The notes beneath the pieces are model-generated. The model was given only the letters and a program-made list of their open reading frames with translations, did not search any database and had not been told where the DNA came from. A stretch of 64,000 nucleotides of DNA from positions 1,054,001-1,118,000 of the forward strand of contig JAVTLE010000010.1 of NCBI GenBank assembly GCA_033439295.1, read 5' to 3'. Shown piece by piece: positions 12,301 through 32,715 of the stretch (the stretch's first letter is position 1; each line of letters starts with the position of its first letter). The stretch is from Deuterostichococcus epilithicus. Taxonomy: Eukaryota > Chlorophyta > Trebouxiophyceae > Prasiolales > Stichococcaceae. The position numbers were made by a program, and so were the translations under genes.

Positions 12301-15300
12301 TGTGCTTCCAGCATTCCGAAGCTAACTTATATCCTGTTCACTACCCGGCAAGCCCGACTGGAGCGCGGCCCGTACCGACGGCTTGGTGACGGCGTCAAAG
12401 GCGTCCTTGAGGAAGCTGAGCGTCAGCGTCAGCGGCGATAGCACCAGCGTCAGCGGTGAGACCTTGGCGGACGGCGACGCCAGCGCCCGCCGGTAGGCCG
12501 CGCTGGCGCTCACGCGCTGCGTGCCAAACGAGGGCGGCACGTCCGTGTCGAACGAGGGCGGCACGTCCGTCGAGCGGCGGCCCGCTGCCACCTGGGCGCG
12601 GCAGCGGGGAACGGCAGTCGGCCTGCTGACAAGCCTGGCGTGCACTTCACTATGGTGTGCGGTGGGGCAGACCCATTGCACAGGTATGATGCACTCGGCT
12701 GTCTGAGGCTCCTGACAATGCAGGCGTGCTGGATTTTTTCTCGTGATAGATGATGACAGAGTTCAATATTCAAAGGGCAGGACTTGGCACCAGTCACAGG
12801 CCCGAAGGAGGTCCACACTCGTGAGACGACAGGGTCAGTTGACAGCGCACGGGCTTAGAATATCAACTCACCTCCGCAGCCAACTGGTCCATGCTGTCAG
12901 AGAAGCCCTCGTCGTCCGAGTCGATGGTGGCACTGAGCGCAATCTCCGCCGCCAGCGCGTCGATGTCGCTGGCGTGGTCATTGTTGGCGCGCCGAAAAGC
13001 GCCGTCGCCATTGGACTGTTGCATGCAGGCCAGAATCCCAGTTGAAAATGTGCCCCGTAAAAAAGTTTCGGGGAAAGGCTGGCTTGCATGCTGCCCATGT
13101 GAAGCAGGCGCCAGTGAGTGGAGACAATGATAGTCTGCTGGTGACATTGCCGATTGGAAGTGGACTCTGATATTACCTGGGACAGGGCAGCATCGCCATG
13201 GAAGAGTGGGTCGTAAGATTCCTCCGATGAGAACTCGGGTGACTCGGTTGGCTGCGCCTCCAGTGTGGCCCCACCGTTGAACAGGGGGTTGTATTTGTCC
13301 TCAGGCGACGAGTCGCTCGAGCCCGCCCCCGCTGGCTGCGCCTGTGTCGTAATCGAAATGGATGCAGTGTCACGGTCGGCCCGCAGAAAGGGCACCAGAA
13401 TGAAGGAGGATGAGTATCCAGTCGCTGTGCATCATCTGGTAGCTGGCGGCACGCCAAGCCAAGAAAACATCGTCAGGTGACGAAGATCACTAGCACCCCG
13501 CAAAGCCAGACGAACACAGGGAGACTGAACTGCTGCTCACCTTCGATGTGGCAGTGCCACCTCGGAACAGCGGGTCATAAATGCCATCGGGTGACAGGTC
13601 GATCGTCTCCGCCGCTGTCGTCTGCTCCTCTGACGCCGCATCGCCTTGGAGCAGCGGGTCATAGGAATCTTCCTCCACCAGCGTGGTGGGCTCCACCTGC
13701 GAGATGACTTTCGGCACTGATTGCACTGTGTGGAACGGCGCTCCTGACACAAGACACTGCAAAAATATTTCTCCACAGGTGCGGCAAGTCGCTTCGCTAT
13801 TTGCCACCTTAGTCAAATGAACCCGCTCCTCTGTTCTCGATCTCACAGCGCAACACACCTTCAGCGGCTCCGGCTTGGCCCGTGTGCCGGAGGCGGTTCC
13901 GCCGTCGCCGTGGTAGAGCAGGTCATTCAGCTTGTCCTTGGATATGAGGGGCGCAGAGTCGCTGCCGCCCGCCGCCGCACCAGAGCCAGTGTCGGCAGCC
14001 TGCCGCTTGTTGGACTTGCCGCCGCCGCCGGTGCGCGGAACAACNGTCGGCGGCGCCGGCGTGCCGCCNNGGCTGGGNGGCGGCGGGCCGGGGGGCTGCG
14101 AGCGTGTGACGCGCATCGGCTGGCCGAGCGGCCNCGGCGGCGCGGCGACGGTGCCCCAGGCTGTGGCGCCGCGGGAGGCGCCGGCCCAGCTCCGGACATC
14201 CTGGCACAGTTGATGAGTAGGTCTGAAGCGTCTTCAGGCGCTGATGCGCCAGACAGGGAGCTCTTACGGCGAATGGCGCGAGTTTGGGAAGGGTCCCTGA
14301 ACCCTCGACAGAACCTTGCACGACAGTGAGTTAACCCGCCGGGAGGCCGTGGTTTCACCTCCAGGCGTGGCCGGCCGGGCTGTGCAGCGACGTTGCCCTT
14401 GTTCACGCCGCCCTGTAGCAGCGTGGCCGCGGCGGCGGAGGCGCCAACGACGGATGCGCCTCCGGCGGTGCGGCCCTGCTGCGCGGGGCTCTTGGCAGCC
14501 AGTGCATCCGCAGCCTGGCGCCGCCGCCCCGCGGCACCGCCATCCGCCTGCCCCAGGGTGTCCTTCCAGCCCGCCTGTTCCTTGCCGCCGCTCCCATCAC
14601 TCCTGCGTGCCACGCAAAAGTGAGCGGCACACGCCGCGTCAGTGCTAAAAAGGCAATCGCCCTCCCGCCGCTGCAGGCAGCAGCACGAGGTCCTACTGAA
14701 GGCATGGATCTGCGGGGACGCATGTCGTGCAATGGCGCCAGGCCCGCCCCTTGCTGACAAGCTAGCGGAAGTCCGTGCTCACTTGTCCTGCTTGGAGTCC
14801 TGCTTGGAGTCCAGCACAGCGCCGCCAGCCATGGCGGCAACGAGCTTCAGTGCCAGCGCAAGCATGATGCCGCAGGCGAGCAGCGCCGCCGCGAAGCGCC
14901 GCTTCGTCTCGCCGGACAGCTGCAGCTCGCGCCAATTTGCCCACTGCGAGCGCTGCCAGGCGGGGTACTGGTGGTCCTTCGCCTCGTGCGGCGTGTCGGC
15001 AGCCACCTGCGGGACAGGGCTTGGGGGTGTTAGAGAGTGGCACATGCTTGCAGGTAGCAGGCACTGCAGAACCTCATTCCAGCCGCTCTTTTCTGCTTCA
15101 CAGGAACCAATGAAGCACTCGCTTGTGAGCACCCAATATTGAGGTCGAAGGGGGAAGGTGGTCAAGCCTTCCCCATGCTCAAAGGTTGGCAAAATGCGCA
15201 ACACCAGGTTGCAACACATGCTTCACTTGGCGCTAGTGGCTCAGTGGCTCACTGCTAGTGGCTCAGGCAGCGCCCTGCTGCCCTGCAGGAACGACGCACG

Positions 15301-15542
15301 CGCAGCGCTGGGCGCCAGCAGCGCAGCAGCTAGCAGCGGCAGCAGCGTCATGCCCTGCAAGACAGGAAGTCACAGTCAGCGCCGGCCACAGTCTTGCCCT
15401 TGGCACATGCCCGTGCAGGTACAAATGCGCACTGAAGTCCTGCAGATGGCCATTCACTCACCCGACCGATCGACTGCCACAGGCTCTGCAGTGTGCGGGT
15501 GCGCGGCTCACCAGCACCGTCCGCAGCCTGCGGATACATCAT
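6392..15542 (-). CDS. Large membrane repeat protein with 18 Y-[DN] motifs, family not recognised
   Basis: About 20 exons on the minus strand run without an obvious gene break. The proposed start (15542) gives a 27-residue exon, then a hydrophobic exon beginning GMTLLPLLAAALLAP (15354-15253), then an exon with KRRFAAALLACG and a second membrane helix (about 15006-14785). Next come a low-complexity Ala/Gly/Lys/Gln segment, acidic exons with four repeats of the form Y-[DN]-P-L-[LF]-x-G (13670-13200), a helical middle, and at least fourteen further repeats, mostly of the form [ASK]-K-Y-[DN]-x-V-x-x-[LI]-[LI], between 11560 and 7686. The last exon ends ELAFSSR and TGA at 6392. The repeats often come one or two per exon, which suggests exon duplication. 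I know no family with this pattern. It may act as a membrane-tethered scaffold, but that is inference. It could be two genes, and several exons between 7000 and 9200 are weakly defined. N bases interrupt the exon near 14045-14134. Confidence 0.5.
7686..11560 (-). repeat. C-terminal block of KYD repeats within the large protein
   Basis: On the plus strand the repeat shows as GTCGTA, GTTGTA or near variants, at about 7690, 8913, 9378, 9437, 9801, 10183, 10323, 10377, 10461, 10861, 10924, 11174, 11229 and 11544. Read on the minus strand these encode AYDPV, GKYDP, SKYDL, RYDPV, SKYDM, SKYDV, SKYDP, DKYDP, VYDLL, PKYDP, SKYDV, AKYDM, AKYNP and AKYDL. A short helix-like stretch with Leu, Ile and Ala follows most copies. 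Confidence 0.7.
13190..13680 (-). repeat. Acidic YDPL-x-G repeats in the N-terminal half of the large protein
   Basis: Two neighbouring exons each hold a pair: SYDPLLQGDAA and IYDPLFRGGTA (near 13660 and 13575), KYNPLFNGGAT and SYDPLFHGDAA (near 13290 and 13210). A diverged relative, LNDLLYHGDGG, lies in the exon before (near 13930). Spacing between copies is rich in Glu, Asp, Ser and Thr. The pair-per-exon layout suggests that one exon was copied. Confidence 0.75.
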
Positions 15543-16394
15543 TGCAAGCGAACATCTGCAAGGTAGGGTGGCCTGGGTCCCCGGATCAGCCGTTGACAAT
15601 GCAGACAGCAGCAGCTGACAGGCACTGCAACCCGAAGCTGCTGACCTCCGAGTTCCGGTTCGATCGCAAGGGTGCAGCTGGCGAGGTCTTGTGACACAGG
15701 CAGGCCGTCGCAGAGCTCACCGTGTGCATTCGGAGGTGGTTCTGAGCTGCCAGTGCAACGCATCGCTGCCTGCTGACCCGGGGGATGACCAGTTGGCGAA
15801 AACGTTGCACTCCTCCCGAGGTGCAGGTACCGCTGGGCCGCAGCAGACGCAGCCTGACGGGTCTGACCGGCAAAAGCGGAGCGTGGCGCATGCTGCATGC
15901 CGGAGCCTGCATGGTGGCAGGCTCCGCACAGGGGGTGCAGCTGCCTTTAAAATGTCACGAAGCCAGACTGCCAAGCTCAGCCGGCGAGGCCTCTGCGCTC
16001 CCGCGCTCACGGCGCCAGCTGCTTGTGAAAGCCTTTGCTTTCTGACGGCGACCAGTCAGAATGGCGCTGGCTTGTCTGAGTGTCTGATTGCGGAACAAGC
16101 AAAAGATCCTCCAAATTTCCTCATCGCACAGGGGTCTATAAACGCCAGCTCCAGACAACGGGGACCACTGCCATGTTGCCAAAGCTACTGCTTCGAAGCC
16201 AACAAGCTCGTGCAACGACTCGCTATTACAAAGAACAACTATATTCCTGGCACTTGTGCATCGCCACACGCCCAGTGGTAAGTCGCAACAATCCAGTGAA
16301 TTTGGTTGGGTTTTCGACCAAGGTTTCCGACACCCAGCCGCGGTTCGCTATGATGTGATATCGCGGTAGGGAAGCGAATGGGCAGGCTGTGAAG
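15543..16394. promoter_or_regulatory. Divergent intergenic region between the repeat-protein and RAD17 genes
   Basis: 852 bp between two divergent starts. Open frames exist on both strands but have no recognisable protein similarity. It probably holds both promoters and 5' UTRs, and could hold an unseen 5' exon of the minus-strand gene. Confidence 0.4.
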
Positions 16395-19300
16395 ATGTCG
16401 AAGCGTAAGAAGCTGAAAGACCCGCCACAGAGCGAACTTTTCGCCAAGGCAAGTCAGTGCAGTCCGCGTATCGATACGAGTGCATGCCCGCATGCTCAGA
16501 CCAGCCCTCACAACACTTTCTGGCGCATTACAGGGGAAACTGCCAGGCGGACAGCTCAGGTTGTCCGCCTTGACATTGCGGCCCTCCAGCGGCACTGCGG
16601 CGGGCCCGGCATGCGCGGCGAGTCAGTCCCAAACGCTGTGGCGCTCTGCATTGGCACAAGGTGAGCGACCATGGCAACCGTGGCTTCAGAGCCTACCTTG
16701 CCGAGGAACACCAGCACATCAGCAGACGCTGCCGGCGTGAGCTGTTATGCATGCACGCCCAGAGCACGCATGTTACGCCTGGATGCAGCAGCAGAGGCGC
16801 CGGTGGCAGCGGAGCCCCAGGCGGCGGAGTGGGTGGAGAAGCACCGCCCGCAGTCGCTGGAACAGATCGCGGTCGCGAAGAAGAAGGTGCAGGAGGCGCA
16901 GGAGTGGCTGGCGCCGTTCCGGGAGCCAGTGCTGCACCCCGCACATGCCCGCGTGCTGCTTCTCACAGGTCGGCTGCTGTTCCCGTCACATGCAGGACTG
17001 ATGCAGCGAGATGTTGTCCTCTCGATGCACCGGAACTTGAGGCTTCTGCACGCTGTGGCAATACTCAGCGGTGCTTCTCTGATGCTTTCCATTGATGCAG
17101 AGGCTGTCTGCAAGTCCACAGAAGGTACCATGCACTGCAGGCCCGCCGGGCTGCGGCAAGACGACGCTTGTGCGGCTCCTGGCGGCCGAGCTGGAATTTG
17201 ATGTGTGCGAGTGGCACCCCTCTGCAAATGTCTCATGGTCCGAGGTCCAGCACTCACAGCAGGTGTGTGACCTTCAGAGAACATGTTATCCTCTCCGATG
17301 CCCACCATGGATGCCCGACACCAGCCAAATAGTGCGCAGGCAGTGGCCGCTGCAATGGTGCGGCATAAAGCTTCCGACCTAAGACTCCTGGAAGTGACCA
17401 GCTTCCACATCCGCAGGGCGCGCTGCAGCTCCAGTATACCTCCAAGCTGGCGGAATTCGAGGAGTTTGCATCTCGTGCCAAGATGCCGGCGCTGCAGCTT
17501 GTGCCTTCGTGCGGCGCGACCCCGCAGGCGCCTGGCGGCCCCTCTCAGCAGCAGCCGCACCTGCACCCGCAGCCCGGGTCCAGCCAGCAGCGGCCGCAGC
17601 AGCGGCGGCGGCACAAACTCATGATGATTGAGGACCTGCCGCATGCATCTAGCTCGGACAGCCGGCGGCAGCTCGCTGAGGCCCTGCGTGAGCGCTTCTT
17701 TTCAATGCTGGAGTGGCATCGATACCTTGTCGGACACGACCAATGCATGCATCACAGACCAACTGTCACCGTTCTGATGCATTCCGATGCGGGCCATCGC
17801 AAGTGCTAGAGCTCACATCATCGTGTCACTGCGATTCGGCTGCTGCAGGAGAGCTGTCGCATTCAGCCGGCATGCCCGTCGTCGTCATGGCCACCGAGTC
17901 GACCGGCTCCGGCCGCGCGGAGGATGCTGGCAGCGCTTCGGGCGGCTGGCATGGCCTGCACAAGGCGAGGATTGCATGTCATGTGACGCTGCCGCAGCCA
18001 TCGCAGTCGACTCTATGAAAGCAACCAGTGGGCTGTCATGCGTGGTCCTCACTTTCAATTCCAAGCAACAGCATCTTCGAGGGTGGCCAGGTCGACGATG
18101 CCTTCCCACTAGACACTGCCGCGCGCACGCTGTACTGTGCTGGATCCTCTGTGCGACTCCCTGCAGGGTTGGCTTGATTTTTTACTATCATGCATCCTGC
18201 AACATTTATGCCTCATGGGCTGGCCTGTATCTACAGGACCTGGTGGCAGCGCTGGATGCGGCCAATGCGCGGCAGTTGCACCTCAACCCCGTCACGGCCG
18301 CAGCAAGCGCCAAGGCCCTGTCCGGCATCGCGGCCGCGGAGCGCCGGGAGCTCAGCGCCGCGGAAGCAAAGCAGCTGGCAACCGAGGGAGCGGGCGACCT
18401 GCGCAACGCGGTCGGCATGCTGCAGATGCTGCTGACCGGCACCGCGGCCACGCCGCAGGCCAGGGGCAGGAAGGTGCGCTGCACGGGGCTCCGAGTGCAC
18501 GCATTTCAAAAGGGGAGTGGGCAGTGCAAATCACACTGCGATCGCATGGAGATGTGACGTGGGCGCGTCACATGCCTCGACACATGCTTCAATACGCTCA
18601 TGTCGTGTGTGTGTCTGGACCCAGCCCTGCAGCTGCTGGAGACCAGTCAAGTTTCTACACCTCACAGATCCTGGCACTTGGCACACGCTTTGCATCAGAT
18701 CTCAGGAATGGCAGCAATGTCAGCCGCACCCCTCCCCTTCGTTGCGCAGGGTGCCGCGGCAAAACGCAAGCGCGGCAGCCACGGCGGGCAGCCTGAGCCG
18801 CTGCCGCGCAGCACATCGTTCACGGGGCGCGACCAGGGGCTAACGCTGTTCCACGCCCTTGGCAAGCTGCTGTACAACAAACGCCTCGATGGCGCGGAGG
18901 CGGCGCAGCCGTCCGCGCAGCCGTCCTCTGCAGCCAGCCAGGCCTTTCGAGAGGCAGCCAGCCCGTCTGCTGCGGTCGGCCGGCTGGCGCTTGGCAGCCA
19001 GGCATTGGGCAGCCAGGCGTGCGGCAGCCAGCCGCGGGCCTCAGCGGATGTCATCGACCTCACGGAGGAGCCGGCAGCTGAGCCCGCGGCGGGCTTGGCG
19101 GAGCCGCACCCTTCAGACATGGACGACAGGCAAGCATCCCACTTTCGAGCCAAGCAACGACTCCAGGGCACCCTGTCGGCGCCTGAATGCCGTCAGATAT
19201 GTGAGTCTGGCGATGCAAGGCATGCGCGGCTTGGCACACACCTGCATGAGACGAGCAACAGCCCACAGCCCACCGTGATGTGCCTCAGCTGATGTGGGCA

Positions 19301-19649
19301 TCCTCCGCAGCAGGATGTGCAGACTTGCATGCGCCCATGCGCAGCTGCCGCCTGCTGCTGGCAAGTCCAACCAGGAGGCGGTGCAGGGTGGACATCGGCT
19401 GTCGGGCTGTGGCAGTCTATGTTTGTTCAAATCCTCTGAAATGCGCAGACACGCTTGTCCGCAGGCACTGCCGCTTGCCGCTGGCGTGCAACCCCGAGGC
19501 GGTGCTGATGCAGGCAGGGCTGGAGGCGCCGTCGGTAGCGGCCTTCCTGCACGAAAACATGCCCGACTTCATCGCCGACGCCGGTATGCAGTCTGCCGCG
19601 GACGTGTACTGCTACCTCAGCCAATCAGGTGGGCTGCAGGCTTACGAAA

Positions 19650-19701
<52 letters not shown>

Positions 19702-20992
19702 AAGCAGCCTGACGAAGCTTAGGCCACCATGGAGGGACAGCGCTGCGCAGTCGAGGATTGGGCACAGCCTGAACTGTGCGTGAATACTGGCCACGCAGCC
19801 TGGAAGCACCAGGCACAGCCGGAACAGCCAGACAGCCGGGCTGGCGATTCCAGGCGCCTACAACCCTCATGCGCATCGCCGGCATGGCGGTCAGCCAACC
19901 GAGCTGTTGCTGCTCAGCCGTGTGCCACTTCTGCGATCCAGACCACCTGGCGGCGTTCCGGCGCAGCGACCATGCTACTGGCGTCGCAGAGGTGGACGAG
20001 TATGCAGTCAGCTCCATGGCGGACAGCGCCGCCGCGCTCGTGGCCGCCCGCGGCGTGCTATTCGGCAATGTCGACCAGGCGCCCCGCAGGTGAGCATCGT
20101 TATGTCCACTGAACCCTGGTATCCTCCCGCCACACACCTGTTGGCAGGGATGGCAATGGGTAATGACAGCCTTACAGCCGCGACCTCTGCTGCTGGCGAC
20201 TGGGCAAGTGTCATTCTCCATGTGTGTCTCTGAGCATGACTGGCAGGTGCGGAGCTGAGGAGTGGAAGGGTGGCCGCAAGCAACGCCCTCGTCCTCGATC
20301 GACAACCCTCGGGTTGAGTGCGCAGCCACTGCCCAGGCAGCGACCTTCGCTCAGGTCTCAGCCTTGACCGCATGCGAACTGCAGGTTTACCGCCATGCGG
20401 GCGCCGCTGCAGCACATCGTGCAGCGAGGTGCCGCGTCTAACTGCGCCGCAATGGCAGCCATGGCGGAGCGCCTGTGCGCGGCTGGTACCTTTTCTGGGT
20501 GCGTTGCCCAGAAAACTCCGGGCGCTCGTCCTCTCCTTGCACTGCCATTGCTGCGCAGCCGCAGCATGCTCGTTGTGGGCCTCATGGCAGTATTGTTCCA
20601 AAAAGGTGCCCTCCTCTGTGGTCGTGCCTCCGCTGTTCCTTGCCCCTTTGTGTCCTCTTGCACCTGCATGTCGGCGAGAAGTCCTGGCCGGTGCCGACCC
20701 AGTTCAACAATGCGAATTCAGCTGACAGGCCTGACAGCGTCCGCTCCGACCTGTCTGCAGCCTCAGCGCGGGCGCAGCGGCGTCGCAGGTGATGCCCTTC
20801 GTGCGCTGCATCTCGGCAGCAGCGCCGCATTCTTATGCCGGCCTGATCCGGCCGGCGTGCTGGCACCGCCTGTGGAACGGCAAGCTGGTTGAGGATGTGG
20901 CGCCTGGGGGCGCACAGCAGGCGGCAGCGGCAGAGGACGACCGGGGGCCGGATAATGACGAGGAGGACGCCTTCGATGACATTGAGATGTAG
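16395..20992 (+). CDS. RAD17: RAD17 checkpoint clamp loader subunit
   Basis: RAD17 replaces RFC1 in a clamp loader that places the 9-1-1 ring at damaged DNA in the nucleus. Exon 1 (16395-16448) gives a Lys-rich MSKRKKLKD start. The next recognised exon has EWVEKHRPQSLEQIAV with KKKVQEA, the RAD17 entry motif. A short exon (17141-17262) carries the Walker A GPPGCGKTTLVRLL, joined to LLLT before it. The exon from 17417 carries Walker B as KLMMIEDLPHA, where RAD17 proteins have a VEDLP-type motif in place of DEAD/DExx. Later exons show MPVVVMATES (sensor 1 region), LNPVTAAASAKAL, GAGDLRNAV, then GLTLFHALGKLLYNKR and FLHENMPDFIAD, all matching vertebrate and plant RAD17 in order. The tail ends DEEDAFDDIEM, acidic as in the family. 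A VIDLTEE segment near 19047 looks like a SUMO-binding motif. Intron 1 is GC-AG; a GCT repeat lies in an intron near 19651. Confidence 0.87.
19651..19701 (+). repeat. (GCT)17 microsatellite in a RAD17 intron
   Basis: Seventeen uninterrupted GCT units lie just after the splice donor that follows the exon encoding YCYLSQS. The run is between coding exons and is not read in the RAD17 frame. Confidence 0.9.
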
Positions 20993-21359
20993 ACAAGAGG
21001 GCAGCCATGGCAGCTCGAATCAGCATTCGACTCTGAGTGCGCTGCGCGCCCCGCACCTAGGTGTGTCTTGGCGGTGGTCAGCCGCGCATTTGCATTGGGC
21101 TCAGCAGCTTTGCCACGTTCGATGGTGGCAGCATTGATACACGGGCGTCTTACAAAACGAGCAATACAATCAGTGCGTGCCCAGATTGCCGGCGAATAAT
21201 TGGCATAACCACAGCCCTAAATGGTCAAGGAACGATTTGCAGTTGCAGCCACCTCTATATTGACCAAGTCGTGTGCACTGCAGACAATCCAATGGATTCA
21301 GCCCCAGTAGGTTCAAAGATTGATTGGTCTCCCTCCTCACACGCTCAAAAGTGACCTGC
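20993..21359. other. Convergent 3' intergenic region
   Basis: 367 bp between the RAD17 stop and the TPR gene stop. It is relatively AT-rich with no supported exon, and is likely 3' UTR sequence of both genes. Confidence 0.5.
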
Positions 21360-23240
21360 TCACCGCTGCAAAGTCACGCCCCAGACTGCCAGACTGATGG
21401 CCAAGATGCCAGATGCCCACCATACGTAGCGGTTCTTGGTCCAGTTTGGCGGGGTGTAATTGTCCCTGCAGATAGAAACCCGCGTTTCGAGCATCTGCAA
21501 AGGAAAGCATTGCCAAAACAGCCGAATCCCCACAAGGCTTACTAATGTGACGCACATAGAGAGAGGAAGTTCTGCTCACCAGAACTCCTCCTCCCATGTC
21601 TTCTTCCGCTTCTTCTCGATCACGGCTGTCGGCAGCGGCCGCTGGAAGTTGCCCCGCCTGGTCCTGCAATGTGTGCAGGAGTTCGGTGAAGGTCAGCCCG
21701 AGCAAATGCAATGCTAGCATGTCAGCAGGCTCGAAAGCAACGACACGGCAGACTCGGCAGAGCACGGCAGCGCCAGCTGTTCTGTTGTGACTTTCTGAAG
21801 CGACGCACTTTTTCCGCTCTTCGATGTTTAGGACCGGCAGCTGGATCATCTCATCCGGCCCGCGCTTCAGCTTGGGCGCTTGCAGGATGAACCGCAGGTT
21901 GGCTGCCTGTCTCTGCACTTTCTTCAGTGGGTGCGTCTCCTCGATCTGCCACAACAACACACTACGGTGCATCATCAATGCTCATGTGCAGCGGTACAAC
22001 ATCTCATGAAGACTGCCGTCAAATTTGACCCTGCTCTGAGGATCTGCACAGGGCGCAGGTTGCAAATTCCCAGCCTTACCTTTTTGTACAGTTCAATACA
22101 GTCTGCATCCCTCCCCACAGCCTGCAGCCACACAGACGACCCCATTCGCCAATGGCCAACAGCTGCTCGTGCATGCATCGACGAGTGCTGCACACAGCAA
22201 CTCCGATCGCAGCTACAGCACTACCAACTTGCCTGGTACGAGAGCGCCAGCCACATCTGTATCTCGCCCCCAAGCCTGGACATCCAGCCCTCGTCATTGA
22301 GCGCCTTCTCGAAAAGCGCCACCGATTCCTGGTACCGCCCCCTCTCGTACGCCTGCTTGCCTGAAAAAATTACGACAAGCACATTTGCAATCACATGTAC
22401 AGCGATTGTGTTGTGAAACTTGAGGCGAGACACATGCAAGCTCAAACCACAGGTGTGACCTTTGTTGAAGGTCCCACTCCGCGCCTCTCTGGCTATCCGC
22501 TCCTGCTCTTGCTCCTGCGAACATGGTTCCTAGCACTGCTATGCTTTGAATGAAAATGAGTCATTGAAACTGATGTGGGCATGCACGTGTCGGCATGCTT
22601 GAATATTTGCAGCAGCGAAGACAGGAATGCCACAACCCACCTGTTCCAGCTTTGCTTTGAGCTTGTCTTTGTACTTCTCCTGCGTCTCTGAAAGCGGTCC
22701 AAGGAAGGCATCCCCTAGCTCCTCGAGGCCGTGCAGTTCCTCCTCCTCCTCGTCGGACTCCTCATCGTCAATGCCTTCCTGCTGCGCGCCAACCGCCTTG
22801 CGGATTTCCAAGTTGTTCTCCGCCTCCCCTGCAGCCATGGTTTTGGCATCTGACCATGTCAAGCGCTCAGAGATTACCCAGCAGCAGGTGTCTGCATCGC
22901 AAGGGGGGCAAATTTGACAAGCACCCATGCGCCACACCTTTGTACAGTTCCGCGCTCTTGGGCTGTTGCGGGTCGCCAGCTGCACTGCAGACCAGTCGTG
23001 ACGCGCTGATTCGATTGAACCTGTAGCTCGGGCCTGTGTGCGGCCCGGCACTGTGCGCACGCAGCTCCAAGACGGCTCTGTAAGCGGTGGGTGTGTTGAT
23101 CGGATTCGCCAAATGCATGTGTGGCAAAATGTTTTGACAGCAACCAATCGCGCACAACCGAAGGCAACTGAGTCCTTCGCACTCGTGCACGCTTGGATGA
23201 CGGCTGCAAATCTGAATTGTGAGGCTGCAGCACGCATCAT
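21360..23240 (-). CDS. TPR-containing, C-terminally membrane-anchored protein (plant/algal plastid type)
   Basis: The protein matches a plant family of TPR-like proteins predicted in plastid membranes. Visible parts in order are: an exon ending KSAELYK; an acidic exon (about 22860-22642) with the Glu-rich run ESDEEEEEL and KYKDKLKAKLEQ; an exon with the TPR unit YERGRYQESVALFEKAL and GGEIQMWLALSYQ; a second unit with DCIELYKK; an exon with THPLKKVQRQAANLRFILQ, APKLKRGPDEM and LPVLNIEERK; an exon ending EKKRKKTWEEEFW; and a last exon with NRYVWWASGILAISLAVWG, a membrane helix, before the stop. The N-terminal exon from 23240 (MRAAASQFRFAAV) would make a good plastid transit peptide, but its splicing to the rest is inferred. 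Head to head with DHX37 across about 260 bp. Confidence 0.72.
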
Positions 23241-23501
23241 GCGCGGTGCATTCGAGCTTTCGTGGCACGTAAAACGCCGCCCTGCAGCACTGCGAACGTG
23301 CCTTGCTGCGCTGCTCTAGCAATGATGGCCAAATTTGACTTGGCCAGAAGCTTATCTCCTATTGCAGATCAAACCGTGATCTTTGAACCGTACGTGCCCA
23401 GCCCTGTCTCAGCAACTTCTTCAGGTGCTAAAAATTCGCAGCCTGGAGAACAGGGAGCCTCGCAGCCCACCATGCACACTCGGCTGTAGCCTGAAGGCAG
23501 C
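23241..23501. promoter_or_regulatory. Compact divergent promoter region, TPR gene and DHX37
   Basis: Only about 260 bp separate the two proposed start codons. No motif is clear enough to name. Short divergent spacing of this kind suggests a shared promoter. Confidence 0.4.

Positions 23502-32715
<9,214 letters not shown>

Noticed and set aside
6392-15542. Phycobilisome linker or other known YDP-type repeat protein
   Set aside because: Green algae lack phycobilisomes and the spacing and context of the motif do not fit any known repeat I can name.
19651-19701. CRISPR-like or polyLeu coding repeat
   Set aside because: It is a simple GCT run within an intron, with no spacers and not in the gene frame.
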